The notes beneath the pieces are model-generated. The model did no database searches. It worked only from the letters and a program-made list of their open reading frames with translations, and was not told where the DNA came from. 64,000 bases of DNA, taken from NCBI GenBank assembly GCA_949425635.1, contig CASPWD010000004.1, positions 62,001-126,000 of the forward strand. The letters run 5' to 3'. This DNA is from an uncultured Bacilli bacterium (lineage in GTDB: Bacteria > Bacillota_I > Bacilli_A > RF39 > UBA660). This document shows, one piece after another, positions 34,746-44,059 of this stretch. Position numbers and translations under genes: made by a program. Each line of letters starts with the position of its first letter. The first letter of the stretch is position 1.

Positions 34746-37700
34746 ATGAGTCAATTTTCACTTAATATATTTTTTGGTCAAATGCAAAGATTATCAGGAC
34801 AGAAGGTACAGGGATTGTTAAATAAATATGAGGATGATTTAAAGAAACTATCTTTAGTAGATGCTAATCAAATATTTAACTTTTTAGACAAAAAGTTTGA
34901 AACAATTGAAAGATGGCATCAAGGTCCTGGAATGGTAGATATTTTAACATTTAAGAGAGTTGCGACAAGAATTCCAGAGTTATCTAGATATGTTTTTGAA
35001 GAAATAGAGAATATGAATAATTTACATCCAACTATTCAAGTAGAGGTAGCTTTCTTATTTGATGAGAATGAGAGAATGAATCTACTTAGAAACTTCGGAA
35101 ATAAGTTATCTTCAATTTTTGTACAAGAATTGATACTTGCTTTAAATAATGAAAATCAAGCTAGAATGATGGTAGAGTATAAAAAAACTATTTTAGCTGG
35201 CGGTTTAAATTTACTATTATCTTTTTTAGGTACTTTAGAAATTAGTAATCAAAGAAAGTTTTTACATATTATAAAAGAAGAAATATGTAATATGGAAACT
35301 AAAGATTTTATAGCAATTGTATTAGGAATTTATAGTGAAAATATAGAGTATTTCTTTAATGAATATTGTGAGATTATTGATCGATTTGAGGACAATGATA
35401 TTATAGATTTTTTATCAATGTTACAAGGAGATGGACTTATCTTATTTAGTGAGATGTTTAAAAGTAGGATAGCAAATATTCCTGCATCTGCATTAATGTA
35501 TAAATTAGGAACTAGTATAGATGATGAAAAACAATTATATAAAATATGGTCAAATAATCAAGATAAATTAAATGAATTGTCTGACAACTATTTTAATTTA
35601 GTAGTAAGTCGTTTAGATGATGAATCAAGATTAAACTCACTTACTGATTTTAAAGAAAGATATAATAAAATGGGTGTGGAAGAGTTACTTGATTTATTCA
35701 TGTTTGATAAAGATGAATTTAAAGTTAAGTTATTTGTGGAATATCAAGATAGAATAAATACTATAGATGATAAAAAGTTTGTTAAATATATAAATGAAAA
35801 TATTAATGATGCTAGTTTAAGAAATAAATTGTTTTTACTTTATAAAGATAAAGTATGTAAGATGAGTGATGAAGACTTTATTTATTTTGTTAGTAGTTAT
35901 TGTGAAGTTAATTTGAAGTATGTCTTTGGGGATCTTAATGAAACTAAGAAAGGATTAGTAGATTATATTTTTGCTAATTTTAATGAGAGATTAAAAAGTG
36001 TCGGGATTGAATCTATTCCTAAGTTATTCGAAGATAGTCATGCGTGTTTACAACATAAGTACTTAGAAATCTTAGATGAGAATATTAAGAAGTTAATTTT
36101 AGATAAAACATATATAGAGAGATTATTAAGAGCTGTTTGGGGAGATTCAAGAAATGAGATTTTAGAGTCTTTTCCTGTAGAATTCGGTAGTTTAACAGCT
36201 GAAGATTGGTATGGATTACAAAATGTTATTGGCAATCAAGAGTATAAGTCTGTAGAGAAATATTTAATAAGCTGTCAGGTAGATGGTTTTGATTTTATTG
36301 ATAATGAGAAATTATTAAGTAATAGTAACTTAAAGAGAATGTTTTATTATTTTGAGCAAAATGTTCAAAGTAAACTTTTATCTTTATATACTGAATTAGC
36401 AGAAAATAAAGAGAATGATAAGTTACTTGCAATATATGAAGATGTAATGACTAAAGTTATTGATGAAGATACAGAATATGTTTTGAGTAGTTATAGTATA
36501 ATGAAGCTATTAGTTTTACTTAGAGTTTTGTTGAAATATCATATTATTAATGATAAAGATGATTATTATCTAATGTTTAAGGAATTATATTTTCATAAGT
36601 TAATTTCAAAATTAGAAATGGAAAAGCAAGAAAATGTTAATTTAGTTAAAGATAGTTTATTTTATAGATTAATAAAAGGAAGTATTAGTTCAACAAGTTT
36701 AATGTCCATTCATACTTTAAAAGGTTTAATATTTTTTAGTAAAAATGTCATTAGTATAGGTGATAGAGATAATATTAATGTGTATGCTCCAGCAGAGATT
36801 GAAAAGTTTGTTGTTAATTTAAATGAAGAACAAGTAGTATCTCTTAATAATAAGTTGTTTAAGCAGGTTTGTAAGTATTTATTTGATAATTATAAAGATG
36901 ATAATCCTACTAGAGAACAGGTTAGAAATTTAGCTATAAGACTTTATATGAGTGTTGGATATAATCATTCGAAAAGATTAATTGATTTACATGTAGCATT
37001 TACGAGATATGAATTTATCTTTAATGGAATTAATATAAAGAGAATTAAGATGAATGAAAATGGCGAGCCAGCTATAAATAAGAAATTAATAGATTTCATG
37101 TTTGGTAGTAATATGAATGATGATAATACTAATATAAATAGATTATTACAAGATAAGATTCCAGGTTTTGAGCGTAAGTTTGCCGAGATCTATAATGGGT
37201 GGGAGACGATATATCAGAATTTGAATGGTAATGTAACAGTAGCAAGAATTTTAAAATGGTTTGAAGATAATAAAATATTATTAAATCCTGATGAGTATCG
37301 TTTAGCAGCTGTTATTGGAGAAATTGGAAATGATGAGAAGAATTTGTTGAAAGCAAGAGAACTTTATGCCGATATGAAACAACGTAAATTTTCAACTATT
37401 CCAAAAATTATGGGAAGTTATAACGATGAATACACTTATGAAATGTTAGATTTAGATGATCCTTTAGGATTAGTAGTTGGTTATATTACAAGATGTTGTT
37501 TCTTGATTGATGGGGCTTCACGTACAGCTTTATTTCATTCAGCTCAAAGTAAAGATGGAAGAATCTTTATAGTAAGAAAAAATGGTGAATTAATTGCTCA
37601 AAGTTGGGTTTGGAGAAATGGGAATTTAGTTTGTTTTGATAATGTCGAATCAAGAGGTAGCTTTGATTATAATATTCTTTTAGAAACTTATAAAAAAGCT

Positions 37701-38291
37701 TCGAAGGATATTATAGCAGTATCAAGTAAAAATGAGAGCACAAAGGAACAGGTTAAGTTAGTAACGTTTGGTGGAGGTTATTCGAAAATTGCTAAACCAA
37801 AAGAAAAAGTGCCAACTGGTAAAATTCATACACCAAGAGTAGAAAAACATGTATATAGTGATGCGGAATATGAGCAATTTATATTAGCAAGTAATGGAGA
37901 AAGTGAATTATATTATGGAGATGTTCGAGCAAATTATGTTGATGCAAGAGGTAATATAGAAAGATATAGTCGCTTATCTTTATTAGAAAGAGAAGATAAA
38001 TCAAATATTATTAAGAAAATAAGAGAAATTGATTATATAAAGAATGGTAATATAAGAGAGATTGATTTTAATGCTTATAAGTATGCTGCTTTAGCAGATG
38101 ATTGGTATTTATTACTTACTAATACTGGTGAAGTTGAGTGTGTATTATTAGATACTGACGAAAGAGCTCGTGAAGAAATCTACACCGAAATAGATAATTT
38201 ACCTAAGATATTTAGTGAAATGGGAATTGGTGATGAAGCTAAGAGTGTTGGTGGAAAAGTACTTGCTTTAGTAAAAGGGAGTGACATGTAA
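34746..38291 (+). CDS. Very large cytoplasmic protein of unknown function
   Basis: This 1181-aa protein has no signal peptide or membrane span. Residues 1-850 are almost wholly helical and leucine-, aspartate- and lysine-rich, reminiscent of an alpha-solenoid. A mixed alpha/beta domain near 890-1010 has a striking core: YITRCCFLIDGASR, then LFHSAQSKDGRIFIVRKNG, then AQSWVWRNGNLVCFDNVE. The last 170 residues hold another small domain. I cannot name a family. The next gene overlaps its stop by one base, so the two proteins are made together and probably act together. Confidence 0.7.
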   Translation: MSQFSLNIFFGQMQRLSGQKVQGLLNKYEDDLKKLSLVDANQIFNFLDKKFETIERWHQGPGMVDILTFKRVATRIPELSRYVFEEIENMNNLHPTIQVEVAFLFDENERMNLLRNFGNKLSSIFVQELILALNNENQARMMVEYKKTILAGGLNLLLSFLGTLEISNQRKFLHIIKEEICNMETKDFIAIVLGIYSENIEYFFNEYCEIIDRFEDNDIIDFLSMLQGDGLILFSEMFKSRIANIPASALMYKLGTSIDDEKQLYKIWSNNQDKLNELSDNYFNLVVSRLDDESRLNSLTDFKERYNKMGVEELLDLFMFDKDEFKVKLFVEYQDRINTIDDKKFVKYINENINDASLRNKLFLLYKDKVCKMSDEDFIYFVSSYCEVNLKYVFGDLNETKKGLVDYIFANFNERLKSVGIESIPKLFEDSHACLQHKYLEILDENIKKLILDKTYIERLLRAVWGDSRNEILESFPVEFGSLTAEDWYGLQNVIGNQEYKSVEKYLISCQVDGFDFIDNEKLLSNSNLKRMFYYFEQNVQSKLLSLYTELAENKENDKLLAIYEDVMTKVIDEDTEYVLSSYSIMKLLVLLRVLLKYHIINDKDDYYLMFKELYFHKLISKLEMEKQENVNLVKDSLFYRLIKGSISSTSLMSIHTLKGLIFFSKNVISIGDRDNINVYAPAEIEKFVVNLNEEQVVSLNNKLFKQVCKYLFDNYKDDNPTREQVRNLAIRLYMSVGYNHSKRLIDLHVAFTRYEFIFNGINIKRIKMNENGEPAINKKLIDFMFGSNMNDDNTNINRLLQDKIPGFERKFAEIYNGWETIYQNLNGNVTVARILKWFEDNKILLNPDEYRLAAVIGEIGNDEKNLLKARELYADMKQRKFSTIPKIMGSYNDEYTYEMLDLDDPLGLVVGYITRCCFLIDGASRTALFHSAQSKDGRIFIVRKNGELIAQSWVWRNGNLVCFDNVESRGSFDYNILLETYKKASKDIIAVSSKNESTKEQVKLVTFGGGYSKIAKPKEKVPTGKIHTPRVEKHVYSDAEYEQFILASNGESELYYGDVRANYVDARGNIERYSRLSLLEREDKSNIIKKIREIDYIKNGNIREIDFNAYKYAALADDWYLLLTNTGEVECVLLDTDERAREEIYTEIDNLPKIFSEMGIGDEAKSVGGKVLALVKGSDM

Positions 38292-39031
38292 TGGAAGTAG
38301 TATTAGAAAATGCTAGAGAGAAGTTTATATATCCTAGTAGAAATTCATATTATGAAGGTATGAGTAGTGATGGATTTACAGCTCTTTTAAGACTTATTGG
38401 TTATGTCATTCCAAATAAAGTTACTCCAGAAGAATTGTTAGTTTTTATTAGATTTTTGATTATGGATTTAAAAGAAGAGAAATGCCGATTTTATAATTCA
38501 GAAGAGTTTAAGAGAAGTTTTAATGATTACTTATCAATAGTAGGTAATGTCGAAATGTGGATGACATATATACCAAGTTATTTAAAAGTGGTAGCCGAGC
38601 CAGATTTTTATAGTGAATTTATAGAATTATTTAAGAGTGCTTTTTATCAACAACGAGATGATGATAAAGATGATGAATATGGTTGTGTTGAAATAGAGAA
38701 AGATGTTATAGATATATCTAGAAAAGATAAAGCAGAAGTTTTAGCGGAACTTTATAATCATGCAAAACCAATAGGTATGGGAATTGTACAATATGATCCT
38801 ACACCAATGACTATAGAAATTGCTAGAGTAGTATTAGAAAAGATGGGACCTTCTTTTGGTTATTTAAAAGGAAGAGCTATGAAAGTTTATTTAGGTGAAG
38901 ATGAATTGTATGTTGGAAATTATAATAGAGATAATGATGAAGATGGATTAGCTCAGAGAGCAATTGCTAAATGTAGGAACGTAACATGTGGCGATGGAAC
39001 AAAGAAATTAATTTTAAAAAGCGAAAAATAA
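38291..39031 (+). CDS. Unknown protein translationally coupled to the 1181-aa protein
   Basis: This 246-aa soluble protein starts on the last base of the upstream stop codon (TAATG). Its C-terminal half is conserved-looking: KAEVLAELYNHAKPIGMG, then YDPTPMT, then YLKGRAMKVYL. It resembles small domains I associate with phage and plasmid accessory proteins, but I cannot assign a function. A strong terminator ends the pair. Confidence 0.65.
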   Translation: MEVVLENAREKFIYPSRNSYYEGMSSDGFTALLRLIGYVIPNKVTPEELLVFIRFLIMDLKEEKCRFYNSEEFKRSFNDYLSIVGNVEMWMTYIPSYLKVVAEPDFYSEFIELFKSAFYQQRDDDKDDEYGCVEIEKDVIDISRKDKAEVLAELYNHAKPIGMGIVQYDPTPMTIEIARVVLEKMGPSFGYLKGRAMKVYLGEDELYVGNYNRDNDEDGLAQRAIAKCRNVTCGDGTKKLILKSEK

Positions 39032-39054
39032 GGACTTAAAGAGTCCTTTTTTTC
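39029..39054 (+). terminator. Intrinsic terminator of the two-gene unit
   Basis: AGGACT and AGTCCT pair around a 5-nt loop and are followed by seven T. Confidence 0.8.
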
Positions 39055-39078
39055 ATATGATTATTTAGGTGATAGTAA

Positions 39079-40128
39079 ATGAAGAAACTTATTTTTTTAA
39101 TTTTCTTATGTTGTCCTTTTTTCGTTTATGGAATAAGTGCTAGTTCTTATATAGTTATGGATATGGATAGTGGAAGAGTACTTGAAGGAAGTAATACTGA
39201 TAAAGTTAGTTTGATTGCTAGTACAACGAAGATTTTAACTGCAATAACAGCTATTGAGTATGGAGATTTAGAAAGTGTTGTTAGAATTAATCAAGATGTT
39301 TTAAAAGCTTATGGAAGTGGAATATATGTACAAGTTGGTGAGGAATTAACTTTAGATGATTTATTATATGGTCTTATGCTTAGAAGTGGAAATGATGCAG
39401 CTTTAGCAATCGCTTCTCATGTTGCTGGTTCGACAAGTAGTTTTGTTTATTTGATGAATGAAACGGCTAAGAATATTGGAATGGATGACTCAAGTTTTGT
39501 AAATCCTTCTGGTCTGGAAGAGAATGATGGTAGCGCTAATATGTCAACAGTTTATGATATGGCAAAATTAACGCAATATGCGATGCAAAATGAAGATTAT
39601 AGAAGATATGTTAGTACAAAAGAAATTACAATTAAGTCTAGTATGAAGACATATAAATGGCTTAATAAGAATAAATTATTAAGAAATTATGAATATTGTA
39701 CAGGTGGGAAGACAGGTTTTACAGAGAAGGCCCGAAGAACTTTAGTAACAACAGCAAGTAAAAATGATATGTCGTTAATTGTAGTTACTTTTAATGATGG
39801 TAATGATTTTGCTGACCATGAAGATTTATATGAGAAATATTTTAATGAATATGAAAGAGTAAAGGTTATCGATAAGGAAGAGGATTATGGAGAAGATTAT
39901 AAATTAAGGAATGATTTTTATTTGGTGAAAAAAGATGGTGACAAGATAGAGACTAAAGTAAATAAGCTTAGTACTAAAGATGCAGTAGATGGAAGTGTTG
40001 TTGGAAATATAGAAGTTATTTTAAATGGTGAAGTAATAGGTAAAAGAAATTTGTATTATGAAAAGGCAAGTGTTCAACAGAATAAGAGTTTTTTGAGTAA
40101 GTTGTTAGATTTTTTGAAATTTTGGTGA
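39079..40128 (+). CDS. dacB: D-Ala-D-Ala carboxypeptidase (DacB-like)
   Basis: This 349-aa penicillin-binding protein trims D-alanine from peptidoglycan stems. After a signal peptide come S48-T-T-K51, S103-G-N and K211-T-G, the complete low-molecular-weight PBP triad. A C-terminal beta domain and a hydrophobic end anchor it outside the membrane. It is followed at 4 bp by spmA and spmB, the same order as the B. subtilis dacB-spmA-spmB sporulation operon, which thins the spore cortex crosslinks. That context favours DacB over a vegetative DacA. Confidence 0.85.
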   Translation: MKKLIFLIFLCCPFFVYGISASSYIVMDMDSGRVLEGSNTDKVSLIASTTKILTAITAIEYGDLESVVRINQDVLKAYGSGIYVQVGEELTLDDLLYGLMLRSGNDAALAIASHVAGSTSSFVYLMNETAKNIGMDDSSFVNPSGLEENDGSANMSTVYDMAKLTQYAMQNEDYRRYVSTKEITIKSSMKTYKWLNKNKLLRNYEYCTGGKTGFTEKARRTLVTTASKNDMSLIVVTFNDGNDFADHEDLYEKYFNEYERVKVIDKEEDYGEDYKLRNDFYLVKKDGDKIETKVNKLSTKDAVDGSVVGNIEVILNGEVIGKRNLYYEKASVQQNKSFLSKLLDFLKFW

Positions 40129-40132
40129 TTAT

Positions 40133-40708
40133 ATGATAAATAAAATATGGTTTTTACTTATTTTTATAGGAGTGTTTTTTTCCTTTATTAGTGGTAATGA
40201 TACTATGGGGGATGTCATTTTAAATACATCTTTTGACGCTTATGATTTGATACTATCGATTGGCCCTTTACTTGTTTTGTGGTCAGGAATTATGAATATT
40301 GCAAGTAAGAGTGGGCTACTTGCTAAATTTAGTAAATTATTAAAACCAATACTTGGAAGATTGATGCCAACAGCGAATAGTGATAAGGCGATGGAGTATA
40401 TTTCATCTAACATTGCTGCTAACATGTTAGGACTTGGTAGTGTGGCGACTCCTGCTGGTTTAAAGGCAATGAAAGAACTTGATAAGGTTAATAAGGATAA
40501 AACTAGGGCAAGTGATGCAATGATTACTTTTTTGGTTCTTAATACTAGTGGAGTTACTATAATACCGATGACAGTTATTGCTTTAAGAAAAGCTTATGGA
40601 AGTATTAATCCTACAGCTATTATAGTACCAAGTATTATAGCAACTATGATAAGTTCGATAGGTGGTCTTACATTAGATTATTTAATAAGGAGGAGAAATG
40701 CTAAATAA
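40133..40708 (+). CDS. spmA: Spore maturation protein A
   Basis: This 191-aa polytopic protein has the nucleoside-recognition (Gate) domain typical of SpmA: LVLWSGIMNIASKSGLLAKFSKLLKPIL, then ANMLGLGSVATPAGLKAM, then NTSGVTIIPMTVIALR. In Bacillus it helps spore-core dehydration. Its end overlaps spmB by 11 bp and it follows dacB by 4 bp. Confidence 0.92.
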   Translation: MINKIWFLLIFIGVFFSFISGNDTMGDVILNTSFDAYDLILSIGPLLVLWSGIMNIASKSGLLAKFSKLLKPILGRLMPTANSDKAMEYISSNIAANMLGLGSVATPAGLKAMKELDKVNKDKTRASDAMITFLVLNTSGVTIIPMTVIALRKAYGSINPTAIIVPSIIATMISSIGGLTLDYLIRRRNAK

Positions 40709-41180
40709 TTATATTATTCCAATTATTGTGATAGTGATTCTTTTCTATGGTTTTATCAAAAAGTGTGATATTTATGATGATTTTATTGAGGGAAGTATTG
40801 AAGGATTAAAGATATTAGTTGATATAATACCAGCGATAGTAGCAATGATATTTGCAGTGAATGTCTTTATAGGAAGTGGAATTTTAAATACATTTGGTGG
40901 TGTTTTAAAAGATATTGTACCAATGGTCGTTTTAAGACCTATTAGTGGAACAGCGACCCTTGCAGTTTTATCAAATATTTATAAGATACATGGAGTTGAT
41001 TCGTTTTTAGGTTTTTTAGCTAGTGTGATACAGGGAGCGACTGATACAACAATTTATGTTTTGGCATTATATTTTGGCAGTGTAAAAATAAAGAAAACAA
41101 GGTATGCTTTATGGGTTGGATTATTTGCAGATTTTTGTGGAATAGCAGCAGCATTTTTGATTGTACATTTCTTTTTCTAG
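40698..41180 (+). CDS. spmB: Spore maturation protein B
   Basis: This 160-aa membrane protein matches SpmB: KKCDIYDDFIEGSIEGLKILVDIIP, then VLRPISGTATLAVLS, then VIQGATDTTIYVLALYFG. It is slightly shorter than the usual 170-180 aa. Its start lies within spmA after GGAGGAG, a coupled arrangement. Confidence 0.92.
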   Translation: MLNNYIIPIIVIVILFYGFIKKCDIYDDFIEGSIEGLKILVDIIPAIVAMIFAVNVFIGSGILNTFGGVLKDIVPMVVLRPISGTATLAVLSNIYKIHGVDSFLGFLASVIQGATDTTIYVLALYFGSVKIKKTRYALWVGLFADFCGIAAAFLIVHFFF

Positions 41181-41211
41181 AAAATTAGAGTATAATTAAG
41201 ATGGTGTTATT

Positions 41212-41721
41212 ATGGAAGATGTAAAAAAGATAAAATGTAAAAAATGTGGAGCTATTAATGTATATGGGGCTAAGACTTGTGTAAAATGTAAAGAAAAGTT
41301 AACTAATGGGATGAAAAGTTGCCCTAGATGTGCTAAAAGAAATAAAGCTGATAATATTAAATGCTCAAGTTGCGGTTTTAAATTTAGTAGAGAAAAAAGT
41401 GCTAAAAGAAGTTTTACAATTAATTTAATTATTTCAATTTTATTAATGGCAATTATGTGTGTATTAGTTGTCTTAGATAAAAGTGGAATAGTGTCGAATA
41501 TTAGTAAGATTGTTAAAATAATAGCTACTTTGTTGGTACTTTATTTACTATTTAGTAGTTTTAATTATAATAATAAAGATAAGATTAATTATTCGGCAGA
41601 GAGTGAAATGTTAGAAAAGAATAAAGTTACTAATAGAATGAAAATAGTAAGTAATATTGTTATTGTAATTGGTAGTGTTGTTGTGTTTGCGTTATTAGTA
41701 TACTTTTATTTTCATAGATAG
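41212..41721 (+). CDS. Double zinc-ribbon membrane protein
   Basis: This 169-aa protein has four CxxC knuckles in its first 60 residues (CKKC, CVKC, CPRC, CSSC), which make two zinc ribbons. Two membrane spans follow (about 68-90 and 140-165). Such proteins are widespread in Firmicutes, and their role is unknown. A terminator follows. Confidence 0.75.
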   Translation: MEDVKKIKCKKCGAINVYGAKTCVKCKEKLTNGMKSCPRCAKRNKADNIKCSSCGFKFSREKSAKRSFTINLIISILLMAIMCVLVVLDKSGIVSNISKIVKIIATLLVLYLLFSSFNYNNKDKINYSAESEMLEKNKVTNRMKIVSNIVIVIGSVVVFALLVYFYFHR

Positions 41722-41751
41722 TGGAAAGTTAGTACTTAAAAATAATAAAGT

Positions 41752-41775
41752 AAAGAGAAAAATTTCTCTTTTTTT
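41752..41775 (+). terminator. Intrinsic terminator before rluB
   Basis: AAAGAGA and TCTCTTT pair, followed by T residues. A TATAAT at 41787-41792 then serves rluB. Confidence 0.7.
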
Positions 41776-41817
41776 AAATTTTAGGTTATAATTGAGTAAT
41801 TGGACGGAGTGGTGTTT

Positions 41818-42534
41818 ATGGAACGTTTACAAAAAGTTATCGCTAATATGGGGTATTGTTCTAGAAGAAAAGCTGAGGAATTGATTTTAAATAAAAAAGT
41901 TTATGTTAATGGTGACTTAGTTACAGAATTGGGAACTAAGGTTAGTGTTAATGACGTTATTGTAGTTGAAGGAGTAACTTTAAATAAAAAAGTTAAGTAT
42001 GAATATTATTTACTTAATAAACCAAGAGGAGTTATATGCAGTGCTAAGGATGATAAAGGAAGAAAAGTAGTAACTGATTTGATTGATACTAAAGAAAGAA
42101 TATATCCAGTAGGAAGATTAGATTATGATACAACTGGATTACTTATTTTAACTAATGATGGAGATTTTGCTAATATATTAATGCATCCTTCTAATGAAGT
42201 AGAGAAGACTTATTTAGCTGTTATTGAAGGAATTATGACTACTGAAGAGATTTATAAATTAAAAGGCGGAGTTACTATAGATGGAGTTAAAGTTGTTCCT
42301 AAAAGAGTTAAGATAAAGAAAAAAGATGAAGTTAAAGGCAAAGAAAAAGTTGAAATAACAATTGTTGAAGGTAGAAATCATATTGTTAAGAAGATGTTTG
42401 AAGCTGTAGGTCATCCTGTTGCAAAATTAACTAGAGAGAGATTAGCTTTTTTAGATGTTAAGGGATTAAAATCTGGTGATTATAGATACTTGACGATGAA
42501 TGAAGTTAAAAGATTGAAAGCATTAAAAAAATAA
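41818..42534 (+). CDS. rluB: 23S rRNA pseudouridine synthase (RluB family)
   Basis: This 238-aa enzyme has an N-terminal S4 RNA-binding domain (ERLQKVIANMGYCSRRKAEELI) and the RsuA/RluB catalytic domain with Asp102 in GRLDYDTTGLL. It converts a uridine in large-subunit rRNA to pseudouridine. The ATG at 41818 follows GGAGTGGTG; an upstream TTG is not used. It is convergent with the ferredoxin gene, sharing a two-way terminator. Confidence 0.92.
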   Translation: MERLQKVIANMGYCSRRKAEELILNKKVYVNGDLVTELGTKVSVNDVIVVEGVTLNKKVKYEYYLLNKPRGVICSAKDDKGRKVVTDLIDTKERIYPVGRLDYDTTGLLILTNDGDFANILMHPSNEVEKTYLAVIEGIMTTEEIYKLKGGVTIDGVKVVPKRVKIKKKDEVKGKEKVEITIVEGRNHIVKKMFEAVGHPVAKLTRERLAFLDVKGLKSGDYRYLTMNEVKRLKALKK

Positions 42535-42563
42535 GAGTTTTCTTGTAAAACTCTTATTTTTTA
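42527..42563. terminator. Bidirectional terminator between rluB and ferredoxin
   Basis: AATAAGAGTTTT and AAAACTCTTATT form a long stem with a 5-nt loop, with T runs on both strands. Confidence 0.85.
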
Positions 42564-42571
42564 TACTTAAA

Positions 42572-42850
42572 TTAAGCAGCAATTTCAGTTTCTTCTTCAA
42601 CTTCAGTAGTTTCTGCAACTTCTTGAGTTGGGAATTCAATAACTTTGCTTTCTTCAGTTTCAGTAGTAGCACTAACTTCAGTAACTTCGATAGCACTAAC
42701 TGGACAAGCTGAAGCTGCTTCTTTTGTAGTTTCAGTAATTTCTTCTGAGATAACTTTAGAAAGTCCTGCATCAGAAAAATCGAAATTTTCAGGTGCGATA
42801 GCTACACAAGCACCACAACCAATACATGTATTTTCATTAACTTTAATCAT
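42572..42850 (-). CDS. fer: Single-cluster [4Fe-4S] ferredoxin with acidic tail
   Basis: This 92-aa electron carrier has CIGCGAC (Cys9, 12, 15) and a fourth cysteine in SACPVSAI, enough for one [4Fe-4S] cluster. The ATG at 42850 follows GAAGGAGGA; a longer in-frame start has no site. The last 40 residues are a Val/Glu/Thr acidic tail (EVEEETEIAA at the end), longer than in typical Bacillus Fer (about 80 aa). Confidence 0.9.
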   Translation of the reverse strand: MIKVNENTCIGCGACVAIAPENFDFSDAGLSKVISEEITETTKEAASACPVSAIEVTEVSATTETEESKVIEFPTQEVAETTEVEEETEIAA

Positions 42851-42961
42851 AATAATTCCTCCTTCATAAATAATAACAACAATGATGTAAAAAAGCAAAT
42901 AAAATATTCGCAAAAAAGCTCTATATATGGTATTATTATAGATAGTAAAGGAGTGGGCGTT

Positions 42962-44029
42962 ATGGAATCAAGACAATCAAGAATGAATAAGTATTATAAT
43001 GAATCTAGTCAAGAAATTACAAGCACAAACTCAAGAACAAATAGAAATAAAAATTTATATAAAGAAGTAAGTAAGTTAGAATTAGAAGACTTTGATTTAA
43101 ATAGTAATGCCTCTGTCATTGGAACGAATACAGATAATATAAATGTAGAAGAAATTAAAGATATATTAAGTAAAAAATATAAAGATGGTACTCGTAAAAA
43201 AAGCTTTGGTGATACAGAAGAAATTTCCTTACCAAAGATTAATTTAGATGAGACAAGAGAATATGATCTTAATTCTATTTTAAGTAAAGCTAAAGAAAAG
43301 AAAGAGAATAATTACGAAGAGGAAAGACTAAAAAAAGTAAGAAATTACGATATTTTAAAAGACTTAGATATTATCAATAAAGATGATGAGATTGAGGAAG
43401 AAGATTTAGATCAAATTATAGAGAAAAAAGAGACTATAAAAGCCGAAATTGGTACGGAGAAAACAAAGGAAGAATTAGAAGATTTGATTGATACTATTTC
43501 AGCGAAGGAACTTATTAAAGAAGAGGGAGAATTAATTGTTACAGGTGAAATGGATCCTCTAGATATTTTAAGTGACTTACGTGGCGATGATGATTCAACG
43601 AAAGTTATGGGAATGTTGGTTCATGAATTAGAGGAAGCAGAAAAAGAAAATAATAGTGCATTTAAAGAAGATAAATCGATAATGATTCCTTATATTGATG
43701 ACGATAGTGCAGAAGAATATGAGGAAGATGATGAGGAAACTGAAGAAACTGATGAAATTGAAATTACTCAAGTCGATTTAGAAAATATTGATAAAATAAA
43801 AGATGAAGAAGAAAAAGTAACTAAGGTAAAAGAAAACAAAGATAGTAAATTATATGATTCTTTTATTGGTAAAACTACAACATTTACACAAAGTGACTTT
43901 GATGATTTTGATGATTTAAAAAGTGATATGGGTGTTACAAAAGTAATAGTAAAGATATTATTATTCATAATAGTTGTACTATTTATTGCAGGGGTTATAT
44001 TTATTTTACATAAACAAGGACTATTTTAA
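42962..44029 (+). CDS. Acidic tail-anchored protein of unknown function
   Basis: This 355-aa protein is highly charged and Glu/Asp/Lys-rich with a single C-terminal span (VIVKILLFIIVVLFIAGVIFIL) and a short outside end, so most lies in the cytoplasm. Parts are coiled or disordered; FTQSDFDDFDDLKSD just before the span looks like a short recognition motif. The ATG at 42962 follows AAAGGAG. The terminator is at its end. I recognise no family. Confidence 0.65.
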   Translation: MESRQSRMNKYYNESSQEITSTNSRTNRNKNLYKEVSKLELEDFDLNSNASVIGTNTDNINVEEIKDILSKKYKDGTRKKSFGDTEEISLPKINLDETREYDLNSILSKAKEKKENNYEEERLKKVRNYDILKDLDIINKDDEIEEEDLDQIIEKKETIKAEIGTEKTKEELEDLIDTISAKELIKEEGELIVTGEMDPLDILSDLRGDDDSTKVMGMLVHELEEAEKENNSAFKEDKSIMIPYIDDDSAEEYEEDDEETEETDEIEITQVDLENIDKIKDEEEKVTKVKENKDSKLYDSFIGKTTTFTQSDFDDFDDLKSDMGVTKVIVKILLFIIVVLFIAGVIFILHKQGLF

Positions 44030-44045
44030 TATAGTTCTTTTTTTT
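44016..44045 (+). terminator. Intrinsic terminator before yunB
   Basis: AAGGACTAT and ATAGTTCTT form a 9-bp stem with a 6-nt loop, followed by TTTTTTT; it overlaps the upstream stop. Confidence 0.75.
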
Positions 44046-44059
44046 GCATAAAATTTAAT

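Noticed and set aside
42523-42771. Leu/Lys-rich minus-strand frame overlapping ferredoxin
   Set aside because: It is an out-of-frame reading of the acidic ferredoxin tail and crosses the terminator.
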